DNA from: Candidatus Omnitrophota bacterium
Lineage (GTDB): Bacteria > Omnitrophota > Gorgyraeia > Gygaellales > Profunditerraquicolaceae
Assembly: GCA_018825725.1 (NCBI GenBank)
Contig: JAHKBC010000221.1
Location: 1-5,717, forward strand
Direction: 5' to 3'
DNA length: 5,717 bases
A program made the translations under genes and the position numbers. The notes below the pieces were generated by a model. The model saw only the letters and a program-made list of their open reading frames with translations, searched no databases and was not told the origin of the DNA. Below, one piece after another: positions 1 through 5,717 of this stretch (position 1 is the stretch's first letter; each line of letters opens with the position of its first letter).

Positions 1-537
1 ACCGGGGTGCTCTTTTTCTACAGCCTTGGGCTATTTGCTTACGGCGGAACCAAGATCTTGAACTCCTGTTTCTTTTCACTCAAAGACACGGTAACTCCGG
101 CAAAAATATCTTTATTATCCTTAATCCTGAATATTATTTTTAATTTCCTGTTAATGTTTCCCATGAAGTTAAATGGCCTAGCTCTTGCTACATCCCTGAC
201 AGGAATCATAACATTTGTTGTTTCATGGTTAATGTTAAAGAAGAAGATTGGTGGTTTGGGCTTGCCTTTGATATCCGGGCAATTCTTTAAAATATTATTG
301 GCGAGTTTAGCCATGAGCCTGGTATGTTATTTGGCAATGCAGCTACGTATAATTTCAGGGAATTCTATCTTGGATAGAGCCGCTAATTTATTGGTTCCGA
401 TAATCTGCGGGGCATTTAGCTACCTTATTTTTTGCTTTCTCTTGCGTATTGAACAGGCTTTGAAATTATTACGCTGGCTTAAAAGAACTCTGAGGCGGCT
501 AATGGGTTTGACCAAAGGCGCCCCAAGTGGGGATTAA
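1..537 (+). CDS. murJ: Lipid II flippase MurJ (MviN family), C-terminal part, 5' truncated
   Basis: This is the last 178 codons of a MurJ/MviN-type flippase, which moves the peptidoglycan precursor lipid II across the inner membrane. The frame is open from base 1, so the start lies outside the window; the GTG at 7 is an internal codon. The segment GLFAYGGTKILNSCFFSLKD followed by TP is typical of the MviN family (usually about 500 residues and 14 membrane segments). About five hydrophobic helices are visible, near fragment residues 3-25, 36-55, 58-78, 95-115 and 128-147, which would be the last five. The protein ends in a basic tail (WLKRTLRRLMGLTKG) expected in the cytoplasm. A small GC-rich inverted repeat overlaps the stop but has no T-run. 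The following genes belong to a different pathway and have their own promoter, so MurJ is probably only a neighbour. Another MOP-superfamily flippase is the main alternative. Confidence 0.85.
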   Translation, partial: TGVLFFYSLGLFAYGGTKILNSCFFSLKDTVTPAKISLLSLILNIIFNFLLMFPMKLNGLALATSLTGIITFVVSWLMLKKKIGGLGLPLISGQFFKILLASLAMSLVCYLAMQLRIISGNSILDRAANLLVPIICGAFSYLIFCFLLRIEQALKLLRWLKRTLRRLMGLTKGAPSGD

Positions 538-549
538 TATAAAAGATAT

Positions 550-578
550 TTGACAAAGATAAGCAGGCAGGTTATAAT
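550..578 (+). promoter_or_regulatory. Consensus sigma70-type promoter of the tetR-glgE-treS operon
   Basis: The -35 box TTGACA (550-555) and the -10 box TATAAT (573-578) both match the housekeeping sigma consensus at all six positions and are separated by the optimal 17 bases. Transcription should start near 585, giving a leader of about 25 bases before tetR. A promoter this strong next to a perfect palindrome is what one expects when expression is held down by a repressor. It is inferred to serve tetR and, by read-through, glgE and treS-mak. Confidence 0.88.
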
Positions 579-600
579 GTAAGTAAACACTTACTTACAT
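577..600 (+). promoter_or_regulatory. Putative TetR operator, perfect inverted repeat
   Basis: Arm ATGTAAGTAA (577-586) and its exact reverse complement TTACTTACAT (591-600) flank a 4-base spacer ACAC. The left arm shares the last two bases of the -10 box, and the repeat covers the predicted start site and reaches the base before the Shine-Dalgarno of tetR. A bound dimer would block RNA polymerase. Size, symmetry and placement resemble known TetR-family operators such as that of AcrR. Because it sits directly in front of a TetR-family gene, autoregulation is the natural reading, though binding is inferred. Confidence 0.85.
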
Positions 601-605
601 AGGAG
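601..605 (+). promoter_or_regulatory. Shine-Dalgarno of tetR, decides between two tandem ATGs
   Basis: AGGAG lies 3 bases before the ATG at 609 and 6 bases before the ATG at 612. The second spacing is close to optimal, so 612 is the preferred start. The site directly abuts the right arm of the operator. Confidence 0.7.
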
Positions 606-611
606 CATATG

Positions 612-1214
612 ATGAGTACCAATCGTAAGTCCAAGAGTATCCGGAGGGAAGAGATTCTTTGCAGCGCGCGAAACATCATTGCCCTTAAAGGATTCGAACA
701 TCTTACAGTGCGACAAATCGCAAAGGATGTTAGGATGACAGAGGGCGCGCTCTATCGGCATTTTAAGAGCAAACGAGAGATAATCAATTTATTAATTGAC
801 GATATTGATGTAACGCTTATGCAAACCATCGAACCAATCGTAAAAAAAGAGATAGATCCTTTAATAAAACTTGAGCATATTCTTACCTCGCATATAGCGT
901 ATGTCGAAAAAAGAAAAGCCACGTCTTTTATGCTTATTAATGAAACATTGAACCTTAAAGATAAGGTGTTTCAGAGAAAGATGCTCCAAATTATGCATAG
1001 TTATCTTAAGATAATAAATAATATTCTTCTTGAAGGTATCAGGAGTGGGCGATTTCGCATGGATATAAATGTTATGTCGGCGAGTATTCTGTTTTTCGGA
1101 ATGGTTCAGTCGTTATCAACGTTTTGGGCGATGAGCGGATTTAAATATACTGCATCCCTCAAGTCGCGCATCAAAGATTCGTTTATCGTTTACAAAAACG
1201 GAATTTTAAAGTAA
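612..1214 (+). CDS. TetR/AcrR-family transcriptional regulator
   Basis: A 200-residue protein, the usual size for a TetR-family one-component repressor that binds DNA as a dimer and releases it when a small ligand occupies the C-terminal domain. Residues about 10-57 form the N-terminal helix-turn-helix domain. RREEILCSARNIIALKGFE is helix 1, LTVRQIAKDVRM holds helix 2 and the turn, and TEGALYRHFKSKREI (from about residue 43) is the recognition helix and following signature. The remaining helical part (about 60-200) should hold ligand binding and dimerisation. It is variable in this family and I cannot name the ligand or subgroup. ATG 609 would add one methionine, but ribosome-site spacing favours 612. 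The gene follows a consensus promoter overlapped by a perfect palindrome, so autorepression is likely. It lies 62 bases upstream of glgE in the same direction, suggesting control of the trehalose-to-glucan genes. Family assignment is firm; the regulon is inference. Confidence 0.92.
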   Translation: MSTNRKSKSIRREEILCSARNIIALKGFEHLTVRQIAKDVRMTEGALYRHFKSKREIINLLIDDIDVTLMQTIEPIVKKEIDPLIKLEHILTSHIAYVEKRKATSFMLINETLNLKDKVFQRKMLQIMHSYLKIINNILLEGIRSGRFRMDINVMSASILFFGMVQSLSTFWAMSGFKYTASLKSRIKDSFIVYKNGILK

Positions 1215-1215
1215 T

Positions 1216-1257
1216 TTAAGCAATAGTAAAAAAGTTGCGTTGCAATTATTGCCTTAA
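1216..1257 (+). other. Imperfect inverted repeat in the tetR-glgE gap
   Basis: TTAA-GCAATA (1216-1225) can pair with TATTGC-C-TTAA (1247-1257), giving ten base pairs with one bulged C and a loop of about 21 bases. It fills most of the gap and ends about 7 bases before the glgE Shine-Dalgarno. No T-run follows, the stem is AT-rich and the loop is large, so it is not a convincing intrinsic terminator. It could be a weak mRNA structure or chance. No good promoter was seen in this gap. Confidence 0.25.
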
Positions 1258-1264
1258 TAACAGA

Positions 1265-1270
1265 AAGGAG
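1265..1270 (+). promoter_or_regulatory. Shine-Dalgarno of glgE, supports a TTG start
   Basis: AAGGAG ends 6 bases before the in-frame TTG at 1277, 12 bases before the in-frame ATG at 1283, and only 2 bases before an out-of-frame ATG at 1273. Spacing therefore supports TTG 1277 as the main glgE start. Confidence 0.65.
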
Positions 1271-1276
1271 CAATGA

Positions 1277-3265
1277 TTGAGAATGCGAGAGAAAATGATG
1301 AGTAGAGTTATAATTGAGAATGTATTACCGGAAATTGACGGAGGAAAATTCTCCATAAAGCGCGTCCCAAGACAGAAGGTCGTGGTTAGGGCAGATATTT
1401 TTACCGATGGTCATGATGCCTTGACAGCAATTTTATTAGTAAAAGCTCCCGGCCGTCAAAATTGGGATGAAATTCCCATGCGTTTCTTAAGTAATGACAA
1501 ATGGGAGGCTTTTTTTAGGGTGAGTGAATTAGGCGTATATAAATATTCTGTTTGGGCTTCTGTCGACCTTGTAAGTACTTGGCAAAACGATCTTCGTAAA
1601 AAGTTTGAAGCCGGCCAGGATGTGCGCTTGGATCTTGCGGTTGGACGGGGTATCTTAAAGACTATTATCGGCAAAGTCAAAGAGGAGGACAGGAATATTC
1701 TAAAAACATTTCTTGAAATAATTAACAAGGGAGATGTTACGCGCGCTGTCGCTTCTTGTTTAGAAAAAGATATTCTAAGTATAGCCAAGAAATGCCTTGA
1801 TTTGAAGGATGGGGTTGTCTATGACAAGGAATTAACGGTTTCTGTCGAAAGGCCAGAAGCTGGATTTGGAGCATGGTATGAGCTGTTTCCTCGTTCTTGT
1901 GGCTTAGGGGCCGCTAAGCCTGGCACTTTTAAAGATTGTATCGCATTGCTTGGAGAGATTTCTAGAATGGGATTTTCGATATTGTATCTTCCTCCAATTC
2001 ATCCGATAGGGCAAAAGAACAGAAAAGGAAAGAATAATGCCACTAGTTCACTTCCTGAAGATCCTGGTAGTCCATGGGCGATCGGGTCAGCTAGCGGGGG
2101 GCATATGTCCATTGAGCCGTCGTTGGGTACAATTAAAGATTTCGAGAGGCTGGTGCGGGAAGCCAGGAAAGTCGGTTTAGAGATAGCTTTGGATCTGGCG
2201 TTTCAGTGTTCCCCGGGTCATCCCTACATAAAAGAATACCCGGAATGGTTTAAAAAAAGTCCGGATGGTAGTATTCAGTACGCCGAAAATCCGCCCAAGA
2301 AATACGAGGATATCGTCCCCTTCAATTTTGAAACTAGAAATGCACAGGAACTCTGGGAAGAGTTAAGAAATATTGTTCTGTTTTGGGTACATAAGGGAGT
2401 TAAGACTTTTCGCGTTGATAACCCTCATACAAAGCCTTTTGCATTTTGGGAATGGTTGATTAACCAAGTAAGAAGCGAATATCCTGAGGTTATTTTTCTG
2501 TCGGAAGCTTTTACTCGGCCCAAGGTTATGTATCGGCTTGCGAAACTCGGTTTCAGCCAATCATATACTTATTTTACCTGGCGTAACACTAAACGCGAGT
2601 TTACCGAGTATTTAACCGATTTGACGCAGAGTCAGATCAAAGAATATTTCCGGCCTAATTTCTGGACCAATACTCCCGATATTCTTCCGGAACATCTACA
2701 GTATGGAGGCAGGCCTGCATTTATTGCTCGGTTTATCTTGGCCGCTACTCTTTCTTCGAATTATGGAATTTATGGCCCGGCATTTGAGCTTTGTGTTAGC
2801 GAGGCTCTGCCAGGCAAAGAAGAATATCTTAATTCTGAGAAATACGAGATTAAACATTGGGATCGCGATAAAGATGGTAACTTGAAGGACATTATTACGC
2901 TTGTGAATAAAATACGTAAAGAAAACCCGGCGTTGCAGGAAACAAATAATGTGAAGTTTTGTGAAGTAGATAATGATAATCTTTTGTTTTATATGAAGGC
3001 AACGGAAGATTTCTCTAACGTGCTGCTTATTATAGTAAATTTAGATCCTTATCATGCCCAGTCCGGATGGGTGCGTGTTCCCATTTCAGAGCTGGGCATT
3101 GGCAATGACCAGCAATATCTGGTTGTGGATCTATTGAGCCGCGACCGTTATTTTTGGACAGGAGAGCGTAATTTTATTCTTTTAGACCCTATTGCTATGC
3201 CGGCGCATATTTTGCGCCTTCATCACCGCGTGCGCCGTGAAACGGACTTTGATTATTATTTATAA
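1277..3265 (+). CDS. glgE: GlgE, alpha-1,4-glucan:maltose-1-phosphate maltosyltransferase
   Basis: GlgE (EC 2.4.99.16, GH13_3) transfers maltosyl units from maltose 1-phosphate to the end of an alpha-1,4-glucan in the cytoplasm. The 662 residues match the usual length. Residues about 8-125 are the N-terminal beta domain (RVIIENVLPEIDGGKFSIKR), about 125-195 a helical insert, then the GH13 barrel and a C-terminal beta domain. Visible motifs are GAWYELFPRS (198-207), YLPPIHPIG (237-245), ENPPKKYEDI (337-346), FRVDNPHTKP with nucleophile D381, FLSEAFTRP with acid/base E410, and NTPDIL with D468. K250, Q310, K341, Y343, N382, K522 and Y523 line up with the substrate-binding residues I recall from the Streptomyces coelicolor enzyme, so it should be active. 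TTG 1277 is chosen for ribosome-site spacing. Family homology begins only at about residue 9, so ATG 1283, 1295 or 1298 are possible starts. It is followed after 9 bases by treS-mak, which supplies its donor. Confidence 0.96.
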   Translation: MRMREKMMSRVIIENVLPEIDGGKFSIKRVPRQKVVVRADIFTDGHDALTAILLVKAPGRQNWDEIPMRFLSNDKWEAFFRVSELGVYKYSVWASVDLVSTWQNDLRKKFEAGQDVRLDLAVGRGILKTIIGKVKEEDRNILKTFLEIINKGDVTRAVASCLEKDILSIAKKCLDLKDGVVYDKELTVSVERPEAGFGAWYELFPRSCGLGAAKPGTFKDCIALLGEISRMGFSILYLPPIHPIGQKNRKGKNNATSSLPEDPGSPWAIGSASGGHMSIEPSLGTIKDFERLVREARKVGLEIALDLAFQCSPGHPYIKEYPEWFKKSPDGSIQYAENPPKKYEDIVPFNFETRNAQELWEELRNIVLFWVHKGVKTFRVDNPHTKPFAFWEWLINQVRSEYPEVIFLSEAFTRPKVMYRLAKLGFSQSYTYFTWRNTKREFTEYLTDLTQSQIKEYFRPNFWTNTPDILPEHLQYGGRPAFIARFILAATLSSNYGIYGPAFELCVSEALPGKEEYLNSEKYEIKHWDRDKDGNLKDIITLVNKIRKENPALQETNNVKFCEVDNDNLLFYMKATEDFSNVLLIIVNLDPYHAQSGWVRVPISELGIGNDQQYLVVDLLSRDRYFWTGERNFILLDPIAMPAHILRLHHRVRRETDFDYYL

Positions 3266-3269
3266 GGAG
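3264..3269 (+). promoter_or_regulatory. Shine-Dalgarno of treS-mak overlapping the glgE stop
   Basis: AAGGAG shares its first two bases with the glgE TAA stop (3263-3265) and ends 5 bases before the ATG at 3275. This tight arrangement indicates co-transcription and possible translational coupling of the two genes. Confidence 0.8.
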
Positions 3270-3274
3270 ATTTA

Positions 3275-5717
3275 ATGATCCAAAAAGCAAATTTTAAGGA
3301 AAATAGTACTTGGTATAAGGATGCTATTATTTACGAAGTACATGTAAAAACCTTTTTTGACAGTAACCAAGACGGTATTGGCGATTTTAAAGGGTTAACT
3401 TCCAAGCTGGAATATATCCGCAGCCTCGGGGCAACTGTGGTGTGGCTTCTGCCTTTTTATCCTTCGCCTTTAAAAGATGACGGCTACGATATCTCTGATT
3501 ATTTTAACATTCATCCTGATTATGGGACGTTGAGGGATTTCAAGGAATTTTTATCCCAGGCGCACCGCCAAGGCATGCGTGTAATCACAGAGCTCGTATT
3601 GAATCATACCTCCCGAGAGCATATGTGGTTTCAGAGGGCCATCCGGGCTGAGAAGGGGAGTGTTTTAAGAGATTTTTATGTCTGGAGCGATACAACGGAT
3701 AAATATAAGGATGCCCGTATTATTTTCAAGGATTTTGAAACATCTAATTGGGCATGGGATCCGGTTGCTCAGGCCTATTATTGGCATCGGTTTTACTCTC
3801 ATCAACCGGATCTTAATTTTGATAATTCCTATCTTCAAAAGACCATGCTGCGTGTTGTTGATTTTTGGCTTAAACTGGGGGTAGACGGTGTGCGCTTAGA
3901 TGCGGTGCCTTACCTGTTTGAGCGAGAAGGGACTAATTGCGAAAATTTGCCTGAAACTCACGCTTTCTTAAAAAAACTTCGCGCGCATGTTGAAAGTAAG
4001 TTTAAAGATAAGATGCTTTTGGCCGAAGCTAATCAGTGGCCTGAAGATGCTGCGGTATATTTTGGTTCGGGTGATGAGTGCCATATGGCGTTTCATTTTC
4101 CTCTGATGCCAAGGATGTTTATGGCAATTCAAATGGAAGATAGTTTTCCCATCGCAGACATCTTGAGAGTGACTCCCAGTATCCCTGAGAGTTGTCAGTG
4201 GGCATTGTTTTTGCGTAATCATGACGAACTCACGTTAGAGATGGTTACGGATGAAGAGAGGGATTATATGTACCGCGCGTTTGCCCAGGATCCCAAGGCA
4301 AAGATTAATCTTGGGATTCGCAGACGTTTGGCGCCCTTATTAGGCAATAACCGTAGAAAAATAGAGCTCCTTAACATATTGCTGTTTTCTTTGCCTGGGA
4401 CACCAGTGTTATATTACGGAGATGAATTAGGAATGGGCGATAACTATTATTTAGGCGATCGTAATGGCGTACGCACGCCAATGCAGTGGTCACCGGATAG
4501 GAATGCCGGTTTTTCTAAAGCTAATCCGCAGCAGCTCTATTTGCCTGTTATTGTGGAGCCAGAATATCATTATGAAGGGCTTAATGTCGAGAATCAAGAG
4601 CGCAATCTCTCGTCTTCCTTGTGGTGGATGAGGCGGGTTATTGCTATGCGTAAGAAGTGTAATGCTTTCAGCCACGGGGGCATTGACTTGCTTTCGTGCA
4701 ATAATCCAAAGGTTTTATCTTTTGCGCGCCACTATCAGGAAGAAATTATTATTGTGGTTGCCAATCTTTCCCGCTTTGCCCAAGCTGCTTCTATTGAAAT
4801 GCCTCAGTACGACGGATACCTGCCTTTTGAGGTATTTAGCGAAAATACCTTTCCTCTTATTAATAAAAATCCGTATGTCTTGACCCTGGGCCCGCATAGT
4901 CATTACTGGCTTAAAATAAAAAAGGGAGAGAATATTCAGAGTGTTTTGTTAGGCCAGGAAATTAGCCTGGAATGTTCCCAGGATGAATGGAAGCTAGCGA
5001 TCGGGGATCAATTTAAGCATGCCCTTGAAAGTATTTTGTCGGACTATATCAAGACGTGCCGTTGGTTTGGTTCTAAATCACGGATTATCAGAAATTGTAA
5101 GATAATCGAGGATGCCGTTTATTCAAGCGGTTTAGCATGGTTTCATATATTATTATTGGAGTTATCTTATAATGACGGTACTCCGGAAACCTATTGTGTG
5201 CCTTTGGGTTTAAGGCTTAAAAGCGAGGCTGTGGAACTACTAGAGAAAAACCCAAAGGCGGTAATTGCGACAGTGCGCATGGGAACGGAACAAGAGGGAA
5301 TACTTTTTGACGGCATGTATGATGAGGAGCTGCGCTATGGATTACTCGCAGGCATTACTCAAAGAAAACGGATTAAGGGATCAAAAGGATTCTTTAGTTG
5401 TGTACCGACAAAAATATTAAAAGATAATTTATCAGATGTAGAGGAAATAAAAACATCCCAGGTTATGCAGGCAGAGCAGAGTAATACTTCCGTGGTTTTT
5501 AGCAGGAAGAGCATTTTAAAACTATATCGGCGCCTTGACCAGGGGATTAATCCGGAAGAAGAGATTTTGAACGCGCTTACTCATTTCGGGCAAGCCGAAG
5601 GTGTTCCGCCGCTTTTAGGGGCTATTGAATACTACGGCCAGGGGACAGAACCGGTTACAGTAGCTATGCTGCAGGGGTTTATTGAAAATACCAGTGATGC
5701 CTGGATATACGCTCTTA
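3275..5717 (+). CDS. treS: TreS-Mak fusion: trehalose synthase with C-terminal maltokinase, 3' truncated
   Basis: The frame is open without a stop from ATG 3275 to the window edge (814 codons and one base); the full fusion family is usually about 1,100 residues. Residues about 11-550 are a GH13_16 trehalose synthase (EC 5.4.99.16), which interconverts trehalose and maltose. Motifs include WLLPFYPSPLKDDGYD, ELVLNHTS, VDGVRLDAVPYLFEREGTN with nucleophile D209, LLAEANQWPED with acid/base E251, FLRNHDELTLEMVTDEERDY with D317, and GDRNGVRTPMQW. From about residue 560 a maltokinase (Mak/Pep2, EC 2.7.1.175) begins. It shows an N-terminal cap with CRWFGSKSR (595-603), then the kinase lobe NTSVVF and ILKLYRRL, where K749 is the likely ATP-binding lysine, and MLQGFIENTSDAW. 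The kinase catalytic loop lies beyond the window. Its product, maltose 1-phosphate, is the donor for the adjacent GlgE. Standalone TreS is excluded by the visible kinase sequence. Confidence 0.95.
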   Translation, partial: MIQKANFKENSTWYKDAIIYEVHVKTFFDSNQDGIGDFKGLTSKLEYIRSLGATVVWLLPFYPSPLKDDGYDISDYFNIHPDYGTLRDFKEFLSQAHRQGMRVITELVLNHTSREHMWFQRAIRAEKGSVLRDFYVWSDTTDKYKDARIIFKDFETSNWAWDPVAQAYYWHRFYSHQPDLNFDNSYLQKTMLRVVDFWLKLGVDGVRLDAVPYLFEREGTNCENLPETHAFLKKLRAHVESKFKDKMLLAEANQWPEDAAVYFGSGDECHMAFHFPLMPRMFMAIQMEDSFPIADILRVTPSIPESCQWALFLRNHDELTLEMVTDEERDYMYRAFAQDPKAKINLGIRRRLAPLLGNNRRKIELLNILLFSLPGTPVLYYGDELGMGDNYYLGDRNGVRTPMQWSPDRNAGFSKANPQQLYLPVIVEPEYHYEGLNVENQERNLSSSLWWMRRVIAMRKKCNAFSHGGIDLLSCNNPKVLSFARHYQEEIIIVVANLSRFAQAASIEMPQYDGYLPFEVFSENTFPLINKNPYVLTLGPHSHYWLKIKKGENIQSVLLGQEISLECSQDEWKLAIGDQFKHALESILSDYIKTCRWFGSKSRIIRNCKIIEDAVYSSGLAWFHILLLELSYNDGTPETYCVPLGLRLKSEAVELLEKNPKAVIATVRMGTEQEGILFDGMYDEELRYGLLAGITQRKRIKGSKGFFSCVPTKILKDNLSDVEEIKTSQVMQAEQSNTSVVFSRKSILKLYRRLDQGINPEEEILNALTHFGQAEGVPPLLGAIEYYGQGTEPVTVAMLQGFIENTSDAWIYAL

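Noticed and set aside
521..532. GC-rich inverted repeat CCCC-AAGT-GGGG at the murJ stop as a terminator.
   Set aside because: The stem is only 4 bp, lies within the last codons of murJ, and no T-run follows. It is too weak to call a terminator.
1235..1263. TTGCGT/TTGCAA as the -35 box of a glgE promoter.
   Set aside because: No acceptable -10 box occurs 16-18 bases downstream; TAATAA at 1255-1260 is too close.
1569..1582. TGTAAGTACTT inside glgE as a second TetR operator.
   Set aside because: It shares 8 bases of one half-site, but the second half-site is missing and the spacing differs. It also lies deep in the coding sequence with no promoter.
1456..1788. Minus-strand open frame of 110 codons within glgE.
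   Set aside because: It lies fully opposite a gene with clear family motifs, has no recognisable domain, and is a coding shadow. The same applies to the other short frames inside murJ, glgE and treS-mak.
1..5717. A wholly new enzyme system, mobile element, defence locus or CRISPR.
   Set aside because: All four genes fit known families with intact signature motifs. There are no direct repeats, transposase, integrase or defence-type domains in any frame I read. Any novelty is in the regulation and the host lineage.

Overview
The window carries four genes, all on the + strand. In order they are the 3' end of a MurJ/MviN-type lipid II flippase gene, a complete TetR-family regulator, a complete GlgE maltosyltransferase, and the first roughly 814 codons of a TreS-Mak fusion (trehalose synthase joined to maltokinase) that is still open at the right edge. 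There are no RNA genes, mobile elements, CRISPR arrays or long repeats that I can see. The longest non-coding stretch is about 70 bases.

Region by region: bases 1-537 hold the last membrane segments of MurJ. Bases 538-611 are a compact control region. It has a sigma70-type promoter matching consensus at every position (TTGACA, 17-base spacer, TATAAT), followed directly by a perfect inverted repeat with two 10-base arms that overlaps the -10 box and covers the predicted transcription start. The tetR gene follows at 612-1214. A 62-base gap without a clear promoter or terminator leads to glgE (1277-3265), and treS-mak starts 9 bases after the glgE stop, with its Shine-Dalgarno overlapping that stop.

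The last two genes encode consecutive steps of the GlgE pathway. TreS isomerises trehalose to maltose, the Mak domain phosphorylates maltose to maltose 1-phosphate, and GlgE transfers maltosyl units to an alpha-1,4-glucan. The branching enzyme GlgB that usually completes the pathway is not in the window and could lie downstream. The layout suggests that the TetR protein represses its own promoter and, by read-through, the glgE-treS-mak genes. This is inference, because its ligand and true operator are not shown by sequence alone.

The organism is a bacterium of moderate to low GC (about 40-45% by eye) with Shine-Dalgarno-led genes. It does not look like the high-GC actinobacteria in which the GlgE pathway is best studied. 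The protein style would fit an uncultured Gram-negative-type lineage such as Omnitrophota, but that is a weak guess. The enzymes are known families. The part that looks least described is the dedicated TetR switch in front of a GlgE operon.
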